NCBI GenBank assembly: GCA_963402885.1
Contig: OY727093.1
Location: 33,045,409 to 33,109,408, forward strand
Reading direction: 5' to 3'
From: Antedon bifida
Taxonomy: Eukaryota > Echinodermata > Crinoidea > Comatulida > Antedonidae
DNA: 64,000 nucleotides
Positions 1 to 11,400 of this stretch are shown piece by piece. Position numbers and translations under genes: made by a program. How positions within the stretch are numbered: position 1 is the stretch's first letter; each line of letters opens with the position of its first letter. The notes below the pieces were generated by a model. The model ran no database searches. It was not told the DNA's origin and saw only the letters and a program-made list of their open reading frames with translations.

Positions 1-236
1 CACACATACACATTGTACTTGAAAGTATTGATCACACATACACATTGTACTTGACAGTATTGATCACACATACAAATTGTACTTGACAGTATTGATCACA
101 CATACACATTGTACTTGACAGTATTGATCACACATACAAATTTTACTTGACAGTATTGATCACACATACACATTGTACTTGACAGTATTGATCACACATA
201 CACATTGTACTTGACAGTATTGATCACACATACAAA
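1..236. repeat. 32-bp minisatellite running into an ALDH16A1 exon
   Basis: About 7.4 near-identical 32-bp units built on acttgacagtattgatcaca, with a second part ending in ttgtac. Some units have cacattgtac and others caaattgtac. The last unit (aaattgtac) runs without a break into conserved ALDH16A1 coding sequence. Each unit carries an acag that, in the last copy at 214-217, is the only AG between an in-frame stop (189-191) and the conserved YYGGAQ start. The array is therefore probably an amplified splice acceptor plus exon start. It is cut by the window edge. Confidence 0.9.
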
Positions 237-2043
237 TTGTACTATGGAGGAGCTCAGAAAAGACCTGATGGGAACTACTCAAGATCAGTAAGGAATGTTT
301 CTGGTGAAGTAGTCACACTTGTTGCAGATGGAAACAGAAAAGATATTAGGAATGCAGTAGAAGCGGCTCACAAAGCTGCACCAGGGTATGGACATTTATT
401 TATTCTGTTTAAGAATTCAGAATTTCACATTAACAATTTACACAAATGTCTTAGTTCTTAATGTGTAAACAATCTAACTACTTCAATAATGAGACCAGAA
501 AACTCAATTAAAAGCACACATTTTAGAAAGGTTTAATAGAAATGTTTGGATTTCCTTAAACCCTATTAAAGCATGTAAAATACATATAAAATCGTTGTAC
601 ATTGTTATTACAATATTTGTTTATAACAGGTGGGGAAAACGAGCAGCTCACAACCGTGCTCAAATTGTTTACTACATGGCTGAAAATCTAGAACTAAGAC
701 GAGATGAGGTTGCAAAGAGAATGTCTCTTGCAAGAGGTAGAACTCTAGAAGAAACTCTGAAGGAAGTTGACTTGGCCATTAGGAGGCTGTTTTACTGGGG
801 AGCATATGCAGACAAATTTGGTGGTACAGTTCAGGTAGGTAATCTGCCATTCGCTTAGAAAAAACAAGATTTTAAGCTACGATATGGAGCATATCAAAGA
901 TAAGATAATAAGATTTATAAAGCGCACATATCCACAAAGTGCTCAAGGTGCTTATACTCAAGGCGAGTATACTTTATCCTGAAGGTACAATTGTTCTGTG
1001 ATTAATTGTATCAGGTTATTGACGCATACTGATTTTAGTAATACAATTATTTTACAGGAAACCTTACTTTATGGTGCCACAGTAAAGATTCATGAACCTG
1101 TTGGCGTTATAGGTATTGCATGTCCTTCCCAGCATCCTCTGCTCTCTTTTGTCTCCTTGTTTGCACCAGCTGTTGTCAGGGGAAACACAGTTGTTGTCAT
1201 ACCTAGTGATGAGTACCCAGTTGCTGCCTTGGATTTCTATCAGGTAATTATTGTTTGAAATATTTCTCATAATTACAAGTGTGTTTTCCTGGTGGAACTT
1301 GTGTTAAAGCTTATATGTTGGGCTTATTTTGTCTCTCCAGACACAACGGCAAAACCTGTGTTAAAGCTTATATGTTGGGCTTATTTTGTCTCTCCAGACA
1401 CAACGGCAAAACTATTTACTGCATTATGTTGGGCTTATTTTGTCTCTCCAGACACAACGGCAAAACTATTTACTGCATTATGTTGATCGTAGTTATGAAT
1501 ATTGCTTTGTGTAAAAAAACATAATTCTTAATGATTAGTAGGCTTTTTTTTTCATTTTTGGCACTAAATTTAGAACCATACATTGAGAATGCCAGAAGTA
1601 AAAAATAAAAACTTTAACAATCTGTATCTCCTCATTTGTAATTTTCCTTACATATTTCAATCCATTGCACAGTTTTAGGTAAGAACCATGCATTGTTGTA
1701 TACCTTTTAAAAAAAATAAAAACTATTTTATTTTTCTACTAAGGTATTTGAAACGTCAGATCTACCAGCTGGTGTAGTCAATATCATAACAGGAGACCAC
1801 TCTCATCTTACTAAGTACCTAGCTGAGCATCAAGACATTCAAGCTATGTGGTATTTTGGTACAGCCTTTGGCTCAAAGTATGTAGAACATATCTCTGCTG
1901 AAAACTTAAAACGTACATGGGTTGATTATGGTATAGTTCGTGATTGGACAAGTAAAGAACAAGGACAGGGTGAAGAATTCTTATATCAGTCGACACAGGT
2001 GAAAAATGTATGGATTCCAATGGGTGAAACATTTGCTAATTAG
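218..2043 (+). CDS. ALDH16A1: Aldehyde dehydrogenase family 16 member A1, C-terminal part (last four coding exons)
   Basis: The coding exons are 218-385, 630-834, 1058-1243 and 1744-2043 (stop TAG 2041-2043). Phases join exactly and give about 286 residues of the second, C-terminal ALDH-like domain. Recognisable stretches are YYGGAQKRPDG and AAPGWGKRAAHNRAQI at the start, YGATVKIHEPVGVIGI in exon 3, DLPAGVVNIITGD and QDIQAMWYFG in exon 4, and the family-typical tail VWIPMGE. ALDH16A1 has two ALDH domains. The second is regarded as non-catalytic, and I see no catalytic-cysteine motif (GQ.C) in this part. The protein's substrate is not established. The 5' half of the gene is outside the window. 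The acceptor of the first exon here (216-217) lies inside a minisatellite, so that start is inferred. The intron between exons 3 and 4 carries a short 57-bp repeat. Confidence 0.9.
1300..1485 (+). repeat. Three-copy 57/54-bp tandem repeat in an ALDH16A1 intron
   Basis: Three copies share a core of about 42 bp (atgttgggcttattttgtct followed by ctccagacacaacggcaaaa) at about 1315, 1372 and 1426. Each copy contains a pyrimidine tract followed by ctccag, a good 3' splice-site look-alike. Two frames are open across it because the period is a multiple of three. The flanking ALDH16A1 exons join in phase without it, so I treat it as intronic. Confidence 0.85.
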
Positions 2044-2074
2044 ACTACAGTAATAAGTTTTTGGATTTTTTTAA

Positions 2075-2080
2075 AATAAA
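2075..2080 (+). terminator. Candidate polyadenylation signal of ALDH16A1
   Basis: AATAAA lies 32 bases after the ALDH16A1 stop and is followed by a T-rich stretch. It is the first canonical signal downstream. Confidence 0.5.
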
Positions 2081-2450
2081 TTTTTCTTTTTTAAAACTAT
2101 TTGTGGAAAAATAGGAATTTTGATTTAAAATGATGAAAATATATATAGTGAGTAGATTATTTTGTTGAATTTATCCTATTATCACCCTGGTTTGATGCTG
2201 TATATAGTAATCTTGATTTGAATGTTCTTCCACAAGGCTCTACCTAAAGATAATAATGAATTGCAACAGGAACCACAGTTTGAAATAACTAAGGAAAGAG
2301 AAATTAGAATAAACATAAAAGTCACAATGTTCTTTTATGGAAATACAAATATAATAATAGTACAGTACTGTTTTAAAGACAGACTGCAAGTTTACTTGTT
2401 GCTAACACCAAAGATGGTGGGAAAAGTAAACCAAAAATGAATTATGAGAA

Positions 2451-5066
2451 GCTTTAGCAGAGCACTACAATATTATTAATGATAAGAACATAGCGCTTTA
2501 GCAGAGCACTACGATATTATTAATGATAAGAACATAGCGCTTTAGCAGAGCACTACAATATTATTAATGATAAGAACATAGCGCTTTAGCAGAGCACTAC
2601 AATATTATTAATGATAAGAACATAGCGCTTTAGCAGAGCACTACAATATTATTAATGATAAGAACATAGCGCTTTAGCAGAGCACTACAATATTATTAAT
2701 GACAAGAACATAGCGCTTTAGCAGAGCACTACGATATTATTAATGATAAGAACATAGCGCTTTAGCAGAGCACTACAATATTATTAATGATAAGAACATA
2801 GCGCTTTAGCAGAGCACTACAATATTATTAATGACAAGAACATAGCGCTTTAGCAGAGCACTACGATATTATTAATGATAAGAACATAGCGCTTTAGCAG
2901 AGCACTACAATATTATTAATGATAAGAACATACCGCTTAAGCAGAGCACTACGATATTATTAATGATAAGAACATAGCGCTTTAGCAGAGCACTACAATA
3001 TTATTAATGATAAGAACATAGCGCTTTAGCAGAGCACTACAATATTATTAATGATAAGAACATAGCGCTTTAGCAGAGCACTACGATATTATTAATGATA
3101 AGAACATAGCGCTTTAGCAGAGCACTACAATATTATTAATGATAAGAACATAGCGCTTTAGCAGAGCACTACAATATTATTAATGATAAGAACATAGCGC
3201 TTTAGCAGAGCACTACAATATTATTAATGATAAGAACATAGCGCTTTAGCAGAGCACTACGATATTATTAATGATAAGAACATAGCGCTTTAGCAGAGCA
3301 CTACAATATTATTAATGATAAGAACATAGCGCTTTAGCAGAGCACTACAATATTATTAATGATAAGAACATAGCGCTTTAGCAGAGCACTACAATATTAT
3401 TAATGATAAGAACATAGCGCTTTAGCAGAGCACTACAATATTATTAATGATAAGAACATAGCGCTTTAGCAGAGCACTACGATATTATTAATGATAAGAA
3501 CATAGCGCTTTAGCAGAGCACTACAATATTATTAATGATAAGAACATAGCGCTTTAGCAGAGCACTACAATATTATTAATGATAAGAACATAGCGCTTTA
3601 GCAGAGCACTACAATATTATTAATGATAAGAACATAGCGCTTTAGCAGAGCACTACGATATTATTAATGATAAGAACATACCGCTTAAGCAGAGCACTAC
3701 AATATTATTAATGATAAGAACATAGCGCTTTAGCAGAGCACTACAATATTATTAATGATAAGAACATAGCGCTTTAGCAGAGCACTACAATATTATTAAT
3801 GATAAGAACATAGCGCTTTAGCAGAGCACTACAATATTATTAATGATAAGAACATAGCGCTTTAGCAGAGCACTACAATATTATTAATGATAAGAACATA
3901 GCGCTTTAGCAGAGCACTACGATATTATTAATGATAAGAACATACCGCTTAAGCAGAGCACTACAATATTATTAATGATAAGAACATAGCGCTTTAGCAG
4001 AGCACTACGATATTATTAATGATAAGAACATAGCGCTTTAGCAGAGCACTACAATATTATTAATGATAAGAACATACCGCTTAAGCAGAGCACTACAATA
4101 TTATTAATGATAAGAACATAGCGCTTTAGCAGAGCACTACAATATTATTAATGATAAGAACATAGCGCTTTAGCAGAGCACTACGATATTATTAATGATA
4201 AGAACATAGCGCTTTAGCAGAGCACTACGATATTATTAATGATAAGAACATAGCGCTTTAGCAGAGCACTACAATATTATTAATGATAAGAACATAGCGC
4301 TTTAGCAGAGCACTACAATATTATTAATGATAAGAACATAGCGCTTTAGCAGAGCACTACGATATTATTAATGATAAGAACATAGCGCTTTAGCAGAGCA
4401 CTACAATATTATTAATGATAAGAACATAGCGCTTTAGCAGAGCACTACGATATTATTAATGATAAGAACATAGCGCTTTAGCAGAGCACTACAATATTAT
4501 TAATGATAAGAACATAGCGCTTTAGCAGAGCACTACAATATTATTAATGATAAGAACATAGCGCTTTAGCAGAGCACTACAATATTATTAATGATAAGAA
4601 CATAGCGCTTTAGCAGAGCACTACAATATTATTAATGATAAGAACATAGCGCTTTAGCAGAGCACTACTGGTACTGGTACTGGTTCAAATAACCGTCTCA
4701 CAGAGACATCTGGTAGCCATTGACTTAAAGTTGGCATTTGGATGTGTTACTTTTAAATGTAGGCCTACAGTATGAGAGTGACTACTACCAAATTACACAG
4801 TCACAAAACAACTTATAAACAGTTCATATTAATAATGATAAGAACATAGCGCTTTAGCAGAGCACTACAATATTATTAATGATAAGAACATAGCGCTTTA
4901 GCAGAGCACTACAATATTATTAATGATAAGAACATAGCGCTTTAGCAGAGCACTACAATATTATTAATGATAAGAACATAGCGCTTTAGCAGAGCACTAC
5001 AATATTATTAATGATAAGAACATAGCGCTTTAGCAGAGCACTACAATATTATTAATGATAAGAACA
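2451..5066. repeat. 44-bp satellite array, about 56 copies in two blocks
   Basis: The unit starts gctttagcagagcactacaa and continues with tattattaatgataagaaca plus tagc (44 bp). Block 1 is 2451-4668 (about 50 copies) and block 2 about 4827-5066 (about 5 copies). Between them lie about 158 bp of unique sequence, starting with a tggtac triplet run and containing TAGGCCTA. Variation is limited to a few sites: acaata/acgata, gataag/gacaag, and a linked pair that changes agcgctttagc to accgcttaagc at four places (about 2931, 3670, 3944, 4075). It occupies nearly all of the ALDH16A1-ABCB8 intergenic space. No gene is seen inside. Confidence 0.97.
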
Positions 5067-5480
5067 ATACACCCACAAATGCTGCATTGGCACAGGCAAT
5101 GCAACCAGTTCAAACAAGTATTTGCGATATAAATCCGATTTAGGATTTTTTGGTATACTACAATACCAGTATGTATAAATGTATTTAGAAATGTGTATAA
5201 CCATGGACCTATAATAGGTCCATGGTATTACTATCAAGCATTAAATAAAAACCATGGTTTAACAAAATGAATTGGATTGCGTGTCGTTTATATTGTCTAA
5301 AGAGAGAATATTGTATAAAAAAAATCAAATCAAAAACGACATGCATCATGAGCTGCTTTAGAATGCAGAAATGGCACTCCATAGACCAACCAACAGATAT
5401 GCCGTATCTAGAACTTAAATCTGGTAAGGGGGCCCTTTCGGCTTAGAAACTATGCCTTATTACAGCTAAGCAAATGTATA
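5067..5480. other. Intergenic stretch upstream of ABCB8
   Basis: No gene is visible. It contains a near-perfect palindrome at 5201-5225 (ccatggaccta, 3-nt spacer, taggtccatgg). The ABCB8 promoter should lie here, but I see no clear TATA box, and I cannot place a transcription start. Confidence 0.6.
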
Positions 5481-8400
5481 ATGTTTCCTTCAGTTTACGC
5501 AGCCAGACGGCTTTTGTTTAATTCAAGAATTGTGTTGAGAAATGTAAGCCAATTTAAGCCTAGGCCTAGTAGTAGTAGGTCTGGGCTATCATTTTGTCAA
5601 AATACATCGCTTGGTGAGTGGTGGTTGACACATGGATCGACCGGCTCGAGACGCAGCGTCGTGGGCCTAGGATTCCCATGTCTACATTTATTTAATTCTA
5701 ACTGTATGAAAATCATCATCCGAAGTTACATACGAAGCCGAAGGTAAGGATTACATAAGTACATACAAATCTAAATAAATTCTACATAGAGTTGGGTTGT
5801 TGGACGTATTGTTGGATTTTAATGTATGATTTTATTTCAAAATATTTTTCCAATTCCAACTTGGATTTCTGCTACCGGGTATGGAACGCCCAATTACATG
5901 ATGCGCCACTCTGGCCACTCCTCATTTGTCTGCTACCGCGCGCCAGAGAATGTATTTGAATGCTGTTAAATATAATATAATGTATGGTGTTGGTGCAGCA
6001 TCAGGTTAATCCTCCATATCTAATGATTCATTTCTATTTTTATATTGAGAATAAGCCAATTGAGCAACTGATGTTAAGAAATACAGTAGACTAGTATTCT
6101 TATTTTATAAAATACGAAGCCTGTGTGTACAATTTCTGTAGATTCTTTTTTACGAGTATGTTGAGAAGTTCAAAACAGTTCAGTAGATTGCAGACATCAG
6201 CTACAAAACAGCCAAAATGTCTGATGTTTATCCTGGGGTCAGCATTTGGGGCTTTAAAACTAAATGTTGCTGAATGTGCAATTAATACAAAAGGAAGTAC
6301 TCGTCTCCTAGTCTCTAGAGACTCCAAAGAAAACACAACCCAAGCAAGATTTCATTTACAAGAATTCTTCAAGTTGCTATACCCTGAACTTTTCTCATTG
6401 ATACTGGCAGTAATAGTAAGTATAAAATGTCAAAACAAAATATTTGTCAATTCACGAAAAAAAAAGTGTTTGTATGACATAAACAAAAATAACTAAATAA
6501 CATGAAAAAATGATAGAATTAATTATGAAAAGAATCAGAAGGAAAAATGATGATGGTTTCTGTTTATATATTTTTGTTCTCTCTTTTGTTATTTTTAAAT
6601 TGAGAATGTATTACTGTGAGTTGATCACGGCCTAGTAGAAGAACATCTTTATGACACAAGCTTTTCCGTGTTAAAATAAAGTATTTATTATCATTATATT
6701 ACAATATGTTTTATCTGAACATAGACTGCCATTGGTGCTGCAATAGTGAATGTCCAAATTCCTATACTACTGGGTGAACTAATACAAGTTGTGTCAAAGT
6801 TCACCGTAGAAACAGAAGCAAATTTTATGAGTGAAATATACACACCAGCAATTAAACTGTTGACAGCTTATGGTCTTCAGTCCCTTGCAACGTTTGGCTA
6901 CATCACATTGTTGTCTAGCATTGGAGAACATGTTGCATCACACATGAGGAAAAACTTATTTAATTCTTTAATCCAACAAGACATAGAGTTCTTTGATACA
7001 CACAAAACAGGAGAATTAATTAACAGGTATATTTGCTTCTTTTTCATTAATGAAACTTGTTTAATGACATCATATTATTTTGTACAGGGATGCTAATACT
7101 ACTACAATGAATAGCTGTAATTGTGCTGTAAATAAATTGAAGTACTGTAATACTTGCCTTACATAATCTTGTTATTTCTCCAGGTTAACTGCTGATGTTC
7201 AGGATTTTAAAAGTTCTTTTAAATTATGCATTTCACAAGGCGTTCGTAGTTCAACTCAGGTAAGCAAACTGCACCAAGGAATGTAGCTAATACAGCACTT
7301 GTAAACCAAGATTGGGAATAATATATTTCAGCAGTTACACTAGTACAGTAGTTTAAAAATATTACAATTGTTCAATCTTAAGTAGTTTTTTAACTTATTT
7401 ATTATATTTTTTATTGACATTATTTAACCAGGGGTGGCAAATATATTGTATATTGTAATTGTGCTCTATTAATTATGATATGTATTGAACAGATAGTTGG
7501 TTGTGTTGTTTCATTGTATTGGATCTCACCTCAGTTAACCGGTGTAATGGTTGTTGTTATGCCGTGTCTCGTGCTTGGCGGTGCCATTGTTGGGGTGGTT
7601 TTAAGGAAACTTTCAAAAACTGTACAAGAGCAGGTAGGTCAATTACTGTTGTACTAATCAATAAATAGTAAATCAGGTGAGTTTTTTTTTACAAACTGGA
7701 ACCAGATGACATTTTGCAATGTATTTTTATAGATTGCCATAGCAACATCAGTAGCTGATGAAGCCCTTGGTAATGTACGTACTGTACGTGCATTCGCCAT
7801 GGAAACTAAAGAGGCCCAGTTGTATGCGACAGAGGTTGACAAGTGTAGCAAACTTAATGAACAACTTGGATTTGGTATCGGTGTCTTTCAAGGCCTTACT
7901 AACTTTGTTCTTAATGGTAATATTTGATTTTTAGATTCCCTGAAATGTTTATTATAAATATTGCGGTCAATATTTCAATTCATGAAATGTTTGATTTTTG
8001 TTTGTGAAGATGACAAATGTTAAGTTGCTAATCATTTGTTTTGCTGGAATTGACTACTTATAGTACTAGAGCATGAATGATTTAAGTATATCATTTTCAT
8101 TTTATTTTCATTTTATCCTTTAATTTTTAAACAATCAGTTGAACAACCATTGTTTGTATATTGTTCACTACTCGCAACATTTGTTATTTATCAGGGGTTG
8201 TTCTTGGTGTGCTTTACTGTGGAGGATTTCTAATGGCCAATAAGAAGCTGGAGCCAGGTGACCTCATGTCATTTCTTGTAGCCTCTCAAACAGTGCAGCG
8301 GTCAATGGCTAGCATGTCGATTCTATTTGGTCAAGCAGTTCGTGGTATTAGTGCTGGAACAAGAGTTTTTGAGGTAACAGTTTAAGTAATTATTAGATGG

Positions 8401-11400
8401 TTTTCTTTTCATTGTCGATTGCAGTTTACTTGGCACAGCAATAGTTTTATCTAGAAACCACACAATAATAGATTGTACAATTTATATGTTAATTATTTGC
8501 ATTATTTGTGTTCAATCTTGTATATTTTAGTACATACTTCACACACCATCAATACCTATTACTGGAGGAAAGAAGATCGCTTATCATAGCTTAAGAGGAG
8601 AAATTGAATTCAGAGACATTAGCTTTAGGTATCCAACACGACCAGACCAGGTAGGAACATATTCATTTCAAATTAAATATTTCATTTAACATTTTTTATT
8701 TATTTCATGTGAAAAATCTTAATTGGTTTTGGTTATTTCAATATTGAAATTGTTTGTTTTTCAGGAAATATTATCACATCTTGATTTGAAAATTAAACCA
8801 GGTGAAGTTATTGCCTTGTGTGGTCCTTCAGGAGGAGGTAGGGCAACTTGTCTTTCATTTTTTTCATAATGAAAATTGAGCCCAGTGAAGTTATGTACAT
8901 AATGTTTCTATCTTCTTTCAACTAAAAGTTGTGCTTAGTCATGTCTCGGGTACATCAGTACTTCTATGAATGGATGGCTAGTTAGTGACAAGAAAGCTAG
9001 TTGGTCATACCCATTACCATTTTGATTTTACGATCATTCGGGAAACCACTTCACGACATGTAATGGATTGTAGCTGTAATAATATATTGCAATTATTTAA
9101 TAATTGCAATATATGATTCATTTTATTGTTATAAACATAGTGGTTATATATGTTTTGAAGGTAAATCAACAATAGCATCGTTGCTTGAAAGATTTTATGA
9201 TGTGGATAACGGAACAATTACTATCGATGGTTATGATATAAAGACGTTTGATCCCACCTGGCTTAGAGGCAGAGCAATTGGATTTATAAATCAGGTATAT
9301 CATTCTTAAAAAGTATTTATTTCATGCAATTACCTTCAAGATTATATTATCTGCATGCATTAATGTACACTTTTGAGTACTATAATAATATTGGTATTGT
9401 TTTTATTTTTTATCAGGAACCTGTTTTGTTCGCTAGTAGTGTAATGGAAAACATCAGGTATGGCAAACCAGAAGCAACAGATCAAGAGGTAAGACAAGAA
9501 AAGGAAAGAATGATTTAGTACATAATAAAGATCAAAGAAAATGAGTGGATGAATTTACTCAATGAAAAGAAAGAAATACAAAATATATAATGAAATAAAG
9601 AATTGTATTAATTTGAAACTTATTCTCTTGTCTTCTAATAGAAACTCACTGCTATTCTTGGTTTATATTTAATGTATCTATCGTATTTTTAATGTATATA
9701 ATATTATTTGTATTCTAGGTCATAGAAGCTGCTATTCTTGCAAATGCTCATGACTTTATAGAAAGATTCCCTGAAGGATATAACACTATTGTTGGTGAAA
9801 GGGGTGTAACAGTTTCTGGGGGACAAAAACAGAGGTAATGTATATTTTGAAAGATTCCCTGTAGGATATAACACTATTGTTGGTGAAAGGGGTGTAACAG
9901 TTTCTGGGGGACAAAAACAGAGGTAACACATATTTTGACACAGTTGAAATATTTAGTATTGTACTGTATATTTCATTTAAAATGAGTTTGTTTTGTTTTT
10001 TAGAATTGCAATAGCCCGAGCACTTTTAAAAGATCCGTGTATATTGGTATTAGATGAAGCAACAAGCGCCCTCGATGCAGAGTCTGAGCGTTTGGTACAG
10101 GACGCATTGGATCGGGTTTCAAAAGGTATTTTTACTGATCGTCAATAATTGTCTTTGTATAATTACAATTAAAAGTAATGTTTTTACAAGAGCAATGACT
10201 TGAATGATTATTGGCATTACAGGTCGTACAGTTCTTGTCATAGCCCATCGGTTAAGTACCATACGTAAAGCAATGATTTGAATGATTATTGGCTTTATAG
10301 GTCGTACAGTTCTTGTCATAGCCCATCGGTTAAGTACCATACGTAAAGCAATGACTTGAATGATTATTGGCTTTATAGGTCGTACAGTTCTTGTCATAGC
10401 TCATCGGTTAAGCACCATACGTAAAGCAATGACTTGAATGATTATTGGCTTTATAGGTCGTACAGTTCTTGTCATAGCTCATCGGTTAAGTACCATACGT
10501 AAAGCAATGATTTGAATGATTATTGGCTTTATAGGTCGTACAGTTCTTGTCATAGCCCATCGGTTAAGTACCATACGTAAAGCTGATGTCATTGCTTAAA
10601 TGTTTGTTGGCTTTATAGGTCGTACAGTTCTTGTCATAGCTCATCGGTTAAGCACCATACGTAAAGCAATGACTTGAATGATTATTGGCATTACAGGTCG
10701 TACAGTTCTTGTCATAGCCCATCGGTTAAGCACCATACGTAAAGCAATGACTTGAATGATTATTGGCATTACAGGTCGTACAGTTCTTGTCATAGCCCAT
10801 CGGTTAAGCACCATACGTAAAGCAATGACTTGAATGATTATTGGCTTTATAGGTCGTACAGTTCTTGTCATAGCCCATCGGTTAAGCACCATACGTAAAG
10901 CAATGACTTGAATGATTATTGGCATTACAGGTCGTACAGTTCTTGTCATAGCCCATCGGTTAAGCACCATACGTAAAGCAATGACTTGAATGATTATTGG
11001 CTTTATAGGTCGTACAGTTCTTGTCATAGCTCATCGGTTAAGTACCATACGTAAAGCTGATGTCATTGCTTAAATGTTTGTTGGCATTACAGGTCGTACA
11101 GTTCTTGTCATAGCTCATCGGTTAAGTACCATACGTAAAGCTGATGTCATTGCTTAAATGTTTGTTGGCATTACAGGTCGTACAGTTCTTGTCATAGCTC
11201 ATCGGTTAAGTACGATACGTAAAGCAATGACTTGAATGATTATTGGCTTTATAGGTCGTACAGTTCTTGTCATAGCTCATCGGTTAAGTACGATACGTAA
11301 AGCAATGACTTGAATGATTATTGGCTTTATAGGTCGTACAGTTCTTGTCATAGCTCATCGGTTAAGTACGATACGTAAAGCAATGACTTGAATGATTATT

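Noticed and set aside
2451-5066. Resemblance of the arrays to CRISPR repeats and spacers
   Set aside because: The whole unit is conserved with no variable spacers, and the context is an animal genome with introns.
9849-9870. Apparent TAG stop in the second copy of ABCB8 exon 12
   Set aside because: In the reading frame the bases are CCT GTA GGA, so it is a Glu to Val change, not a stop.
10119-11027. Long minus-strand open frames across the ABCB8 repeat array
   Set aside because: They arise because the 78-bp period is a multiple of three. The plus strand is explained by exon 14 copies.
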